From Magnetaquicoccus sp039908525 (GTDB taxonomy: Bacteria; Pseudomonadota; Magnetococcia; Magnetococcales; Magnetaquicoccaceae), in NCBI GenBank assembly GCA_039908525.1, contig JAMOAY010000007.1, positions 1-64,000 of the forward strand: a stretch of DNA of 64,000 nucleotides. The letters run 5' to 3'. Position 1 is the stretch's first letter. Each line of letters starts with the position of its first letter. Under the pieces are notes generated by a model, which was not told the DNA's origin, ran no database searches, and saw nothing but the letters and a program-made list of their open reading frames with translations. Of the stretch, positions 8,892 to 17,665 are shown piece by piece. The position numbers and the translations under genes are program-made.

Positions 8892-10697
8892 GTGGTCATC
8901 GCATCTTCCGATGGGAAGGTCGCCACAGAAGAGATTGGCTGCGTGGAGGAGGCCTTTTGGTCTGCACTGCTGGAGCGGTGCGTCGATATGGCCCATGCCC
9001 GCTGCGCCTGGATCTTCCGTTCGGCGGACAGCGGCCTGCGACCGTTTGTTGTTTGGCCGGAAAGCGGGGGGATAGGCCGCTTTCCCGGCGTGTCCCGGCG
9101 GGCGGAACAGGCGGCGGGTCAGGCCCTGGGGGCCGGTCGGGCGATCAGCGCACCCGGAGAGTTCGGGGGGCTCGTTGCCTTGCGCCTGGAGGGGGTACGC
9201 CCGGAAGAGGCGGCCGTTGTGGTGCTGCTGGTGGAGGCAGGAGCCCAAAGCCTGGAGCGGTTGGCCGGAGAGTTGGCGGTACTCGCCCAGGAGCCTCGCA
9301 TCCATGACCTGAGTCGCAGCCTGGATCTGGCCCGACGGGAGGGTGACCGGTTGCTGGAGATCCTGTTGTTGACGGCCGAGGTGACGGCCGCCCGACGTTT
9401 TGTGGAGGCGGCCATGCTGCTGTGCAACCAGATGGCAGCGCGCTTTTCTCTGGACGGGGTGAGCCTGGGATGGCTGGAACAGGGGCTTATGCGCCTGCAG
9501 GCTGCCAGCCACATGGATGGTTTCGACCGTGCCACCTCCCTGGTGAAAAGCATGGAGGCGGCCATGGATGAGGCGTGCGACCTGGATGAGGAGATCCTGT
9601 TCCCGCCGGCAGGTGAAGAGCCTTCTGTCACCCGCGATCATGACCGGTTGCACCAGGAGCAGGGCGGCGGCCATCTGTTGACCCTGCCTGTGCGGGTACG
9701 GGGGGAACCGGTGGCGGCCGTGCTCTGTATGCGCCGGGCTGTTGGTTTGACGGAGGAGGAGGTGCGCCTGCTGCGTTTGGCCGTCGATATGCTCCAGCCG
9801 GGCATGGCACTCCTGAAACGGGAGGAACGGGGTGTCGGGACGCGCCTTCTGGAGCTCTCCCGGCGGAGGTTGGAGCATCTCTGGGGGGTTGGGAACAGTT
9901 GGGCAAAGCTCTGGATTCTTCTTCTGCTGTTGACCGTTGGCGTACTCAATGCCGGCTCCTGGCTCTACCGGGTGGAGGCCGGCTTTGTGCTGGCCACCGA
10001 TGATGTGCGGGTGCTTGCCGCGCCCTTCAATGGTTACATTGAAGGGGTGTATGCCCGCATCGGTGACCTGGTGGTGGAAAAGCAGAAACTGCTGACCTTG
10101 GATCGACGGGGATTGTGGCTGGAGGAGGCAGCGGCCACGGCCGAAGTGGCCCGTTACGCCCGGGAGGCGGACAAGGCCAAGTCCCAGCATGCCTTGGCCG
10201 AGATGCGCATCGCTCAGGCCCAGATGGCTCAGGCCCAGGCACGGATGGACAAGGTTGCCTTCCAGTTGGCGGCGGCCGAGGTGTCGGCCCCTGTGCCGGG
10301 GGTGGTGGTGGAGGGGGAACTGGACAAACTGCTGGGTGCGCCCGTCAAGGAGGGCGATCTCCTGTTCAGGGTCGCCTCCGTGGAGCGCTTGTATGTTGAA
10401 ATCGATCTCATGGAAAGGGATCTGCATGAAGTGGCGGTGGGGAAGGGGGGAGAGATCGCCTTTCTGGGCCGTCCTCAGGAGTCGTTTCCGGTGGAAGTGG
10501 AACGGATCGATCCCATCTCGGTGGTTAAAAGGGGACAGAATGTCTTTGTGGTGCGTGCCAGGATTCTGGGCAAGGCGGCCAACTGGTGGAGGCCCGGCAT
10601 GAGCGGGATGGCCAAACTGGAGGTGGAAGAGCGTTCGTTGTTGTGGATATTCACCCACCGCATGGTGGAATTTTTGCGGTTGCTCTTCTGGTGGTAG
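8892..10697 (+). CDS. GAF-domain HlyD-type membrane fusion protein
   Basis: A 601-residue membrane protein that joins a cytoplasmic sensor-like half to a periplasmic adaptor half. Residues about 155-310 look like a GAF domain. A single transmembrane helix lies near residues 338-356 (I-L-L-L-L-L-T-V-G-V-L). After it comes a HlyD architecture: a lipoyl half-motif (VLAAPFNGYIEGVYARIGD), a short alanine/glutamine-rich coiled coil (about 415-455), the second lipoyl half with a VSAPVPGVV-like phrase, and a beta-barrel ending in a C-terminal hydrophobic stretch. It starts at GTG (8892); no in-frame ATG sits nearby. HlyD proteins bridge an inner-membrane exporter and TolC. The GAF fusion suggests that export is gated by a cytoplasmic signal, which is inference. 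Confidence 0.8.
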   Translation: MVIASSDGKVATEEIGCVEEAFWSALLERCVDMAHARCAWIFRSADSGLRPFVVWPESGGIGRFPGVSRRAEQAAGQALGAGRAISAPGEFGGLVALRLEGVRPEEAAVVVLLVEAGAQSLERLAGELAVLAQEPRIHDLSRSLDLARREGDRLLEILLLTAEVTAARRFVEAAMLLCNQMAARFSLDGVSLGWLEQGLMRLQAASHMDGFDRATSLVKSMEAAMDEACDLDEEILFPPAGEEPSVTRDHDRLHQEQGGGHLLTLPVRVRGEPVAAVLCMRRAVGLTEEEVRLLRLAVDMLQPGMALLKREERGVGTRLLELSRRRLEHLWGVGNSWAKLWILLLLLTVGVLNAGSWLYRVEAGFVLATDDVRVLAAPFNGYIEGVYARIGDLVVEKQKLLTLDRRGLWLEEAAATAEVARYAREADKAKSQHALAEMRIAQAQMAQAQARMDKVAFQLAAAEVSAPVPGVVVEGELDKLLGAPVKEGDLLFRVASVERLYVEIDLMERDLHEVAVGKGGEIAFLGRPQESFPVEVERIDPISVVKRGQNVFVVRARILGKAANWWRPGMSGMAKLEVEERSLLWIFTHRMVEFLRLLFWW

Positions 10698-10715
10698 CCG
10701 ATTCCGTGGCGCGGC

Positions 10716-12872
10716 ATGTCTGAAACATCTTCCGTGGCTGGTGAAGGTTGGCGTCGTGTGGCCGGGCTTCGCTGTACCCTGCGTCCCACGGTTCGTTCCT
10801 GGAATCAGACCTTCCGCGGTGAGCGGTGGCGTGTCATCTGTGATCCATTCAGCGACCGTTTTTTTCGTCTGCGACCGGATGCCTGGAATTTTGTGGCCCG
10901 TCTGCGTCGGGAACGAACGGTGGAAGAGGTCTGGCAAGAGAGTCGGGAGCAAAACCCTGCCCGGGCCCCCAACCGGGACGAGGCCGCCGCCGTTCTTCTC
11001 TCTCTGATCCAGGCCAATCTGGTGGCGGAGACGGGTCCGCGGGAGGTGGAACAGCTCCTCCAACGTCATGAAAAGAGGCGTCAGCAGCGTCTGACAGCCC
11101 GCTTCATGGGCATCGCCTCCCAACGCATTCCTCTGTTCAACCCGGATGCCTGGCTTGCAGCCATGTTGCCCTGGGTGGGTCCGATGCTGGGGCGCTGGGG
11201 GGCGCTGGTGTGGGCGGGAGTGCTCCTGGCCGGCGTCAAAGCGGTGGTGGAACACTGGGACCGGCTGTGGGACCAGGCCCAGGGGGTGATCGCCCCGACC
11301 AATCTGCTTTTCCTGTATCTCTCCTTTGCCCTGCTCAAATCCTGTCATGAACTGGGACATGCCCTGGTCTGCCGTCATCAGGGGGGGGCGGTGCACAAGG
11401 TGGGTATCCAGTTTGTGTTGCTGGTCCCCATGCCCTATGTCGATGCCACCACCAGTTGGGCACTCCACAGCCGTTGGCGACGCATACTGGTGGCCTCCTC
11501 CGGCATGTTGACGGAGTTCTTTTTGGCCGCCCTGGCCGCCCTGTACTGGAGTCAGAGCGGGGAGGGGCTGCTGCATGCCATCGCCTACAACACCATGTTC
11601 GTGGCCACCGTCTCGACGATCCTGTTCAATGCCAACCCCCTGCTCCGCTATGACGGTTATTACATCCTTTCCGATCTGTTGGAGATCCCCAACCTTTCGC
11701 AACGCTCCCAGAAACAGATTACCTATCTATTGGAAAAATATCTGCTCGGTCTCCCTCGCGGCCAAAGCCCTGCCGATACGCCCCGGGTTGCCTTCTGGCT
11801 GACCCTGTATGGCATCACCAGCGGGATCTATCGCCCGCTTTTGTTGGGCAGTATCCTGCTGTTTGTGGTGGATAAATATTTTATCCTGGGCGTGTTGATG
11901 GGACTCTCCCTGCTCTTCTCCCTGATGGTGGTGCCGTTCTATCGTCTGGTGCGCTATCTGGCGACCTCACCCGCGCTGGCCCAGCACCGTACCCAGGCGA
12001 CCGCCCGGGTGGTGGGCAGTCTGCTTGTGCTGTTCATGCTGGTGGCCTGGCTTCCCTGGCCCAACACCTTGCGCGCTCCTGGCGTCGTGGAGGCGGAACA
12101 GCATCGGTTGGTGATCGTCGATACCCCCGGCCGCCTGGTGGAGATCCTCTCTCCGTCTGGCCAACGGGTGGTGGTGGGGGATCCCCTGTTTCGCCTGGAA
12201 AATTTTTCGCTGCCTTGGGATTTGCGCGTGGCCCAGGCCCAGCAGGAGGAGCTGCGGGTGATGCAACGGCGCGCCGGGAGTGAAAAATCGGCGGATCTGG
12301 CCCCCCTGGCGGAACAGTTGCTCTCCATCTCGGCGCATATCGCCACTCTGGAAGGGATGATCGAGGCACTGACCGTACGGGCCCGGCAGGAGGGGGTGTG
12401 GGTGGCGAACACAGGGATGATGCAGCAGGGCCGTTGGATGAGCCGGGGAGAGGGGGTGGGCTGGACCGTCGATCCCGGCGGGTTCCGTTTTACGGCGGTG
12501 GCACCGCAGGAGGGCTCTTCGGAGCTCTTTTCTGGCCCGGTGGCCAAGGCCGAGGTGCGCCTCAACGGACAGGAGGGGGAGAACGTGGTGGGGGGTACGG
12601 TGCGGATCCTGCCGTATCGGCACCAGCAGCTGCCCTCCATGGCCTTGGGCTGGATGGGTGGTGGGCAGATCCCGGTGGCCCCGGAGGACAAGAGCGGCAT
12701 GATGGCGGCAGAGCCCTTTTTTCTGATCCATGTAACATTGCCCCCGGCGGCCGGGGCGCAGATGGCGCATGGTCGCACCGGTGAGGTGCGGCTCACCCTG
12801 CCCGGCAGACCTTTGCTGCAGCAGTGGCTCGAAAGCTGGTGGGCCTTTGTGCAGAGGCGCTACCAACTGTGA
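10716..12872 (+). CDS. PqqD-like / M50 site-2-protease-like / HlyD fusion membrane protein
   Basis: 718 residues in three parts. The N-terminal 30-115 region resembles the PqqD peptide-binding fold (W-R-V-x-C-D-P, then a helix pair ending in LLSLIQANLV). The middle (about 145-460) is polytopic and carries the intramembrane metalloprotease motif HExxH (CHELGHA, near residue 211) and a second M50-like motif NANPLLRYDGYY near 306-317 with a metal-ligand aspartate. The C-terminal part after a final membrane helix (about 445) is a HlyD-like lipoyl/beta-barrel segment (GVVEAEQHRLVIVDTPGRL) reaching the periplasm. The protease motifs look intact. It probably binds, cleaves or guides a substrate peptide during export by the neighbouring TolC and HlyD proteins; no substrate is proven. 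Its stop overlaps the next start (TGATG). Confidence 0.8.
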   Translation: MSETSSVAGEGWRRVAGLRCTLRPTVRSWNQTFRGERWRVICDPFSDRFFRLRPDAWNFVARLRRERTVEEVWQESREQNPARAPNRDEAAAVLLSLIQANLVAETGPREVEQLLQRHEKRRQQRLTARFMGIASQRIPLFNPDAWLAAMLPWVGPMLGRWGALVWAGVLLAGVKAVVEHWDRLWDQAQGVIAPTNLLFLYLSFALLKSCHELGHALVCRHQGGAVHKVGIQFVLLVPMPYVDATTSWALHSRWRRILVASSGMLTEFFLAALAALYWSQSGEGLLHAIAYNTMFVATVSTILFNANPLLRYDGYYILSDLLEIPNLSQRSQKQITYLLEKYLLGLPRGQSPADTPRVAFWLTLYGITSGIYRPLLLGSILLFVVDKYFILGVLMGLSLLFSLMVVPFYRLVRYLATSPALAQHRTQATARVVGSLLVLFMLVAWLPWPNTLRAPGVVEAEQHRLVIVDTPGRLVEILSPSGQRVVVGDPLFRLENFSLPWDLRVAQAQQEELRVMQRRAGSEKSADLAPLAEQLLSISAHIATLEGMIEALTVRARQEGVWVANTGMMQQGRWMSRGEGVGWTVDPGGFRFTAVAPQEGSSELFSGPVAKAEVRLNGQEGENVVGGTVRILPYRHQQLPSMALGWMGGGQIPVAPEDKSGMMAAEPFFLIHVTLPPAAGAQMAHGRTGEVRLTLPGRPLLQQWLESWWAFVQRRYQL

Positions 12873-14368
12873 TGTTACCCGTCGAGGCGTACCGACTGCT
12901 TGATTTGCCATCACCCCGGCCACCCCGCCTGGGACTCGACCGCTGGCACCATGCTGCCGTGGGATGGTTCCGACGTTGGCGAGGCCCGCCGCTTGCGGAC
13001 CGGGTGGCGGCGGTTCAGGCCGTTGCGCAAGGTTACGGCGCTTTCTCCGAAGAGGCGCTGCGATACGCCCTGCAACCCTGGGTTGTGGAGCTCAGACGCC
13101 ACCCCGGGTTGGCGGTGGTGGATGGTGCCTGTGCTGTGCTGCTGGAGATGGCCCGGCGAGCGTTGGGATGCCCCTGTTCGGCCGAGGTGGTGCGGGCCGT
13201 GCTGGCCATGGATGGCGGTTGGCTGGTGGAGCTCCCATCCTGTCAGGAACGCACCGTGGCCGCCGTTCTGGCCGCCCTGTTGGTTGCGTGGCGGGGGCGT
13301 TCCTGTCATCTGCTGACCGGCAGTGATGTTTCGTCGGAACAACACTGGGCGGCAGCCTCCCGGCTGGGCTCATGGACCGGTCAGAGAGTGGGTTTGGTGC
13401 AGACCAGGCTGGAGGCGGGCGCACGTCAGCAGCAGTATGCCTGCGATGTGATCTGTGTCACGGTGCGGCAACTGGCGGAGGATTTTTTGCGGGACCGCCA
13501 CCAGGTGGGGGTGGGGCGGGTGGCGGAACGGAACCGGTTGCGGTGGTTGATCCGTCCCGCTACATCGCCCACGGATCTTTTCCTGCGGGGTTTGGCCTCC
13601 GCCGTGGTGGCCGATGCCGACCGGGTGATGCTGGATGAGGCGCTGGTGCCGGGCCATTGGCGGATACCCCAGGGCGATGTTGCCTTGCCGGCTCCAGAGA
13701 GAGAGGAACGGATCGCCATCCCCTCTCTGCTGGGTGGATACCGGAGATTGGCCGGGATTGCGGCACGGATCGGAGGGGATGCCGGGGAGTACTGGTCCCT
13801 GTATGGACTGCCTGTTGTGGCGGCTGGCCGGCGGCCGGTCTGCCCGACGCCTCGGACCTATCTGTTCGCCACAATGGAAGAAAAATGGCAAGCTGTCGTG
13901 GATGCGATCGACAGGCTTCGGGGAACGGAAACACGGATTGTGCTTGTGGTACGCCATGTCGGTTCGGCGCGGGCGTTGGCGGATCTGTTGCGAGCCCAGG
14001 GTATTATCGGCGCAGGGGATGGTGACCATGCGGGGGTTGCCATTGTGCTCAGTGCCGAGGCCGAGATGGCGTGTGTGGAGGGGGTGGCGGTGTGGATGGT
14101 GGAGATGCTGGAGAGTCCACGGCGAGAGGAGGGGCTGTGGTGTGCATCGGGCGTTGCAACGTGTCGTTACATCAGCCTGGATGAGAAATCTGTCCAGAAC
14201 CATTGGCCAGCCCTGTTGGCCCAGATATTGCGCAACCATGTGTCGAAAGGTGGGCGGAGCCTTGACCGACTGTCCATGGTGGCGCTGGACTGGGTGCGCC
14301 ATCGGGCCCGCAGGGCCGACCGGCGGAGGCGCCTGATCGTACACACGTTGAACACACTGTGGGAGTAA
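12872..14368 (+). CDS. Degenerate SecA-like protein, ATPase motifs lost
   Basis: 498 residues from the ATG at 12872, which overlaps the preceding TGA; an upstream GTG at 12824 is less likely. Segment order matches the SecA motor. Residues 80-185 mirror the first nucleotide-binding fold, including the GVHVVTVND-like strand (here RSCHLLTGSD), the LGLSVG-like turn and the Y-x-C-D-V-I-x-V-T...FLRDR tract. Residues 240-262 mirror the DEVDSILIDEARTP box (here ADADRVMLDEALVP). Residues 310-380 mirror the YNLPVV...TEEAKFKAVVE...LVGTTS region (here YGLPVV...TMEEKWQAVVD...LVVRHV). The P-loop TGEGKT is replaced by PSCQERT near residues 122-128, losing the glycines and catalytic lysine, and the final helicase motifs and zinc tail are absent. 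It probably cannot hydrolyse ATP like SecA; it may be a substrate-docking remnant. Homology is inferred by eye. Confidence 0.65.
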   Translation: MLPVEAYRLLDLPSPRPPRLGLDRWHHAAVGWFRRWRGPPLADRVAAVQAVAQGYGAFSEEALRYALQPWVVELRRHPGLAVVDGACAVLLEMARRALGCPCSAEVVRAVLAMDGGWLVELPSCQERTVAAVLAALLVAWRGRSCHLLTGSDVSSEQHWAAASRLGSWTGQRVGLVQTRLEAGARQQQYACDVICVTVRQLAEDFLRDRHQVGVGRVAERNRLRWLIRPATSPTDLFLRGLASAVVADADRVMLDEALVPGHWRIPQGDVALPAPEREERIAIPSLLGGYRRLAGIAARIGGDAGEYWSLYGLPVVAAGRRPVCPTPRTYLFATMEEKWQAVVDAIDRLRGTETRIVLVVRHVGSARALADLLRAQGIIGAGDGDHAGVAIVLSAEAEMACVEGVAVWMVEMLESPRREEGLWCASGVATCRYISLDEKSVQNHWPALLAQILRNHVSKGGRSLDRLSMVALDWVRHRARRADRRRRLIVHTLNTLWE

Positions 14369-14372
14369 CCGC

Positions 14373-16751
14373 ATGTTCGGAAGGGGCAATGGAGGGCCCA
14401 CGGCCTCTGCAAGGGGCAAGATGGGTCTGTTGATGCTCGCGGCACTTCTGGGTTTGGCGCGCTCTGGCTGGGGTCAAAATATCGACCCGCCGGAGGTTCT
14501 GAGTCTGACGATGCAGGCGTATGTGGCGGAACTCATGCAACGCAATGGCAAGTTGTCCATGGCCCGCCTGGATGCCGAGATTGCGGAAAAACAGATCGAT
14601 AATGCCGAGGGTGACTTTGAACCGCGTCTGAACGCGGGGATCAAGCTGAAGGATGAGACAACCCCCAATACGGTGGTGGAGAGTCTGCAACGCTCCTTTT
14701 TGCCGGAATATTACGAGCGTGGCAAGGAGTACACCCTGGGCTTGAAAAAAAAGGTGGGGTTGACCGGCGCCCAGGTGGAGATGTCGTCCACCATGAAGGA
14801 TATCAACAACAATCTGCAGACCGCAGAAAAAGTCGGGGGTGAGTTCAAAGCCTTCCAGGGGGTCACGGTCACGCAACCCCTGTTGAAGGGTGTGGGTAGT
14901 TCCGCCACGGCCACGGTCCGTTTGGCCAGCGGGGATGCCGAAATGGCGCGGGAGCGCATCCGCTTGACCACCCTGGAGGTGTTGGGCCAGGCCATGACCG
15001 CCTATCTGGATCTGTGCCTGGCCCAACGGGTGTTGGAGATCCGGCAGGAGTCGGCTGCGCTGGCCCATCGCCTGTTGGCCGATGGTCGCAATCGCTTCCA
15101 GGCTGGTCGGGCGGCGGCCAGCGAGTTGTTGGAATATGTCTCGCTCGTGGCCCAGAGGGAGGCCCAGTTGAGCGCCTCCCGGCAGGCATGGGTGGCGGCG
15201 ACCGATTCGGTACGCAACCATCTCTTCATCCAGCAGGGCGTGGATAACGTGGAGGTGGAGGCCCAGGATGCATTGGATGCCGATGTGGAAGCGCCCCAGC
15301 ATGCATCCAGCATGGCCTATGCCTTCGCCCTGCGCCCGGAGTTGAGGCTGGCCAAGAAGGCGGCGTTGCAAGAGGATGTCCGTCTGGCCTACCTGGACAA
15401 CCAGACCTTGCCCCAATTGGATCTGGTGGCCAGCTACGGCTTCAACGGCCTGGGTGTCGATTCCGGTCAGTCATGGCGGATGGCCCATGAGGGGCGGCAC
15501 GATGCCTGGGGGGTTGGACTGCAGGTGGAGACCCCTCTGTTTGGCGGTCTGTCGGCCAGCAGTCAGCTGGTGGCGGCAAAAAAACGCAAGGAAAAAGCAC
15601 TGTTGGATATCAAAAACAGCGAGGTGCAAGTGGCCAATATGGTCCACACCCAACTGCAACAGGTGGAGAATGGTCGCAAAGAGTGGAACACCATGCAGCG
15701 CCTGACGCAAACCAGCCATGAACAGTGGCGGGTGACATTGGCCAGCCATGAACTGGGTCGGGGTGGCTACCGGGAGTTGTTGCAGCAGGAGTCTTTGTGG
15801 AAGCAGAGCATGGAGGCGGAGGCGCAGGCCCTCCTGCGTTACCGCAAGGCGTTGTTGGGCCTCTACCTGTCGGAGGGGAGTCTGATGGCCCGTTATGGCA
15901 TCGAGGATTCACCACTCCTGCAACCGGCAAAGCCCGACGCCCCGCTCCCGGAGAAACGGGCGCGGACGTCGGTCCAAGAGGCCATCCATGAAAAGCCCGA
16001 CGCTCCGCCCCTGGAGAAAAAGGCGCGGACGTCGGTCCAAGAGGCCATCCATGATTGGGTGGAGGCTTGGTCCAGCCGTGATGTGGAGAAATATATCCAT
16101 GCCTATTCCGAGGCGTATCAGCCGGGTGGAGAGTGGACCCGCACAGAGTGGGAGCGGCGCATTCGGGAGATCATCCGGGGCACAAGGATGACCCAGGTCT
16201 CGGTCGAGCAACTCAGTCTGCATCCCTCCTCGCCGGGGTATGTGGAAGCCAGGTTTGAACACCGCTATCGTTCTGCGGATGTTCTGAATGTGGTGCCGCA
16301 GTGTTTTGTTTTGCAACAAGAGGGGGCAACCTGGAAAATTCTCAAGGAGTGTGACCCGTTGTCTGTCGCGGATACGCAGGAGAGGCCGTCGCCATCCCCC
16401 TTGCCCAACCCGGTGTCGGGAGAGAGTCCTGCCCTGGCATCCGAAGAACGTAGGGAGGCTCCTGCGGTGGCGTCGCCGGAGGCTGCGACCGTGATCGTCA
16501 CCCCGGACGTGCCACCACCTGCTGCGGATGTCCGGGAGGAGACTCCGCCGGCCGTTGCGCCCGATCAGGGCCCACAGGCAGCCGCTGCAGCCTCCGCGAT
16601 TGTTGCGCGGTTTCACCAATGGATCACCCCGACCTTCGACCATGGCCTGCAGGAACCCCCTGCATTGTCTACCCTGCCGCCGTCGGATCACAGTCAAGCG
16701 GAAGTCGGGGCAACCGTTTCTTCTGAACTCTCCTCTCCGGTAGAACCATGA
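14373..16751 (+). CDS. TolC-family outer-membrane channel with C-terminal NTF2/Cds6-like domain
   Basis: 792 residues beginning with a signal peptide (cleavage near G-W-G-Q, residue 34). Residues 45-515 follow the TolC/OMP-efflux pattern: long alpha-helical coiled coils rich in Q, A, L and E, and two repeats with AQREAQLSASRQAW- and LQQVENGRKEW-like helices. A 21-residue tandem duplication then leads into residues about 560-670, a fold resembling the NTF2-like domain of Cds6-type L,D-transpeptidase proteins (VEAWSSRDVEKYIHAYSE..., W-x-x-R-I-R-E-I-I). The last 120 residues are proline/alanine-rich and disordered. TolC channels normally end after about 450-500 residues, so the extension is unusual; it may sit in the periplasm and touch peptidoglycan or cargo. 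It starts 4 nt after the preceding gene. Confidence 0.85.
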   Translation: MFGRGNGGPTASARGKMGLLMLAALLGLARSGWGQNIDPPEVLSLTMQAYVAELMQRNGKLSMARLDAEIAEKQIDNAEGDFEPRLNAGIKLKDETTPNTVVESLQRSFLPEYYERGKEYTLGLKKKVGLTGAQVEMSSTMKDINNNLQTAEKVGGEFKAFQGVTVTQPLLKGVGSSATATVRLASGDAEMARERIRLTTLEVLGQAMTAYLDLCLAQRVLEIRQESAALAHRLLADGRNRFQAGRAAASELLEYVSLVAQREAQLSASRQAWVAATDSVRNHLFIQQGVDNVEVEAQDALDADVEAPQHASSMAYAFALRPELRLAKKAALQEDVRLAYLDNQTLPQLDLVASYGFNGLGVDSGQSWRMAHEGRHDAWGVGLQVETPLFGGLSASSQLVAAKKRKEKALLDIKNSEVQVANMVHTQLQQVENGRKEWNTMQRLTQTSHEQWRVTLASHELGRGGYRELLQQESLWKQSMEAEAQALLRYRKALLGLYLSEGSLMARYGIEDSPLLQPAKPDAPLPEKRARTSVQEAIHEKPDAPPLEKKARTSVQEAIHDWVEAWSSRDVEKYIHAYSEAYQPGGEWTRTEWERRIREIIRGTRMTQVSVEQLSLHPSSPGYVEARFEHRYRSADVLNVVPQCFVLQQEGATWKILKECDPLSVADTQERPSPSPLPNPVSGESPALASEERREAPAVASPEAATVIVTPDVPPPAADVREETPPAVAPDQGPQAAAAASAIVARFHQWITPTFDHGLQEPPALSTLPPSDHSQAEVGATVSSELSSPVEP
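15930..16055 (+). repeat. 63-bp tandem duplication in the TolC-like gene
   Basis: Two 63-bp units, 15930-15992 and 15993-16055, encode the 21-residue phrase KPDAP(L/P)(P/L)EK(R/K)ARTSVQEAIH plus one residue, just before the NTF2-like domain. The near identity shows a recent in-frame duplication that lengthens a linker. Confidence 0.85.
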
Positions 16752-17632
16752 TGGGAAAAACCTTTTTTGGCGTTGCCTGTATCGGTACAGGTTCCCTTCT
16801 GCTGGCCTGCTGGCCATGGGTTTCGCTCAGCCAGGATGAGGCGTTGGCCCGCAAGGGGCAGCCCGCCGTCCGGTCGTCTGATGCCACGGTGGGCTGTTTT
16901 ACCCAACCCAGGAAAGATGTGTCGCTGGCACTGCCTGTGCCGGGTCGTGTGGCAGAGGTGGGTGCACGAGAAGGAGACCTGGTCAAGGCCGGTCAGCTGC
17001 TTGTGCGCCTGGAAGAGTCCATGCAGCGCATCAAGGTGGCCTTGGCACGCAAAACCTGGGAGGACAAATCCCAACTGGTGGCAGCCAGGTTCAAGGAACA
17101 AAACGAAAAAACTCTGTTGGCCATGTACGAACAGCTCCACCAGCAGAATCGTTCCATCAGCCTGGAAGAGCTGCAGAAAAAACGGTTGGAGTATCAGCTG
17201 TCCAGCCAGGAGCGGGAGCATATCGAGTTCCAGGAAACACAGGAAAAGCTCAACGTAGAGATGGAGGAAGAGGAGCTTAAAAGAAATTCTCTTGTTTCTC
17301 CGCTGGATGGCATGGTACTGCACCTGGGGCCCGATCTGGGGGAGAGCGTGCAGGCCAACCAGGTGGTGGTGCGGGTGGCCGATACCCATACCGGGCTGCT
17401 GGTGTGCAATCTGGAGGAGGGGTTGGCCAAACGGCTTGTGCCGGGTGGCCCGGTTCGGTTACAACTGCAGACGGTGAATGGAGCGGTCTCCCGGGATGGC
17501 AAGGTGATCTTTCTTTCTCCCGTCATGGATGTGGCGAGCGGTTTGGTGGAGATCAAGGTCGAATTTGACAATACCGACCAATCCGTGCGTCTTGGCACCC
17601 CCGGCAGGATTGGCGTCCCTGGGGATCCGTAA
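16748..17632 (+). CDS. HlyD/RND-type periplasmic adaptor protein
   Basis: 294 residues. The ATG overlaps the stop of the TolC-like gene (ATGA), so the two are translationally coupled. The N-terminus is a signal sequence that may be a lipoprotein signal (S-L-L-L-A-C near residue 20). Residues 60-90 form the first lipoyl half (VSLALPVPGRVAEVGAREGDLVKAGQLL), residues 95-165 a coiled coil rich in K, E and Q, and residues 170-200 the second lipoyl half with S-P-L-D-G-M-V. A short beta-barrel follows (GLVEIKVEFDN). It probably seals the inner-membrane components (GAF-HlyD, M50-HlyD) to the TolC-like channel. The shorter build and possible lipid anchor distinguish it from the two larger HlyD fusions of the same operon. 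Confidence 0.85.
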   Translation: MMGKTFFGVACIGTGSLLLACWPWVSLSQDEALARKGQPAVRSSDATVGCFTQPRKDVSLALPVPGRVAEVGAREGDLVKAGQLLVRLEESMQRIKVALARKTWEDKSQLVAARFKEQNEKTLLAMYEQLHQQNRSISLEELQKKRLEYQLSSQEREHIEFQETQEKLNVEMEEEELKRNSLVSPLDGMVLHLGPDLGESVQANQVVVRVADTHTGLLVCNLEEGLAKRLVPGGPVRLQLQTVNGAVSRDGKVIFLSPVMDVASGLVEIKVEFDNTDQSVRLGTPGRIGVPGDP

Positions 17633-17665
17633 TGGTCGGTCATTTTTCAGGTGGGAGGCGTGACA

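Noticed and set aside
8580..11702. A long open frame on the minus strand of over 1000 codons
   Set aside because: It mirrors the GAF-HlyD and M50-HlyD genes, has H/Q/P-rich composition without family signatures, and lacks a ribosome binding site; it is a GC-rich antisense shadow.
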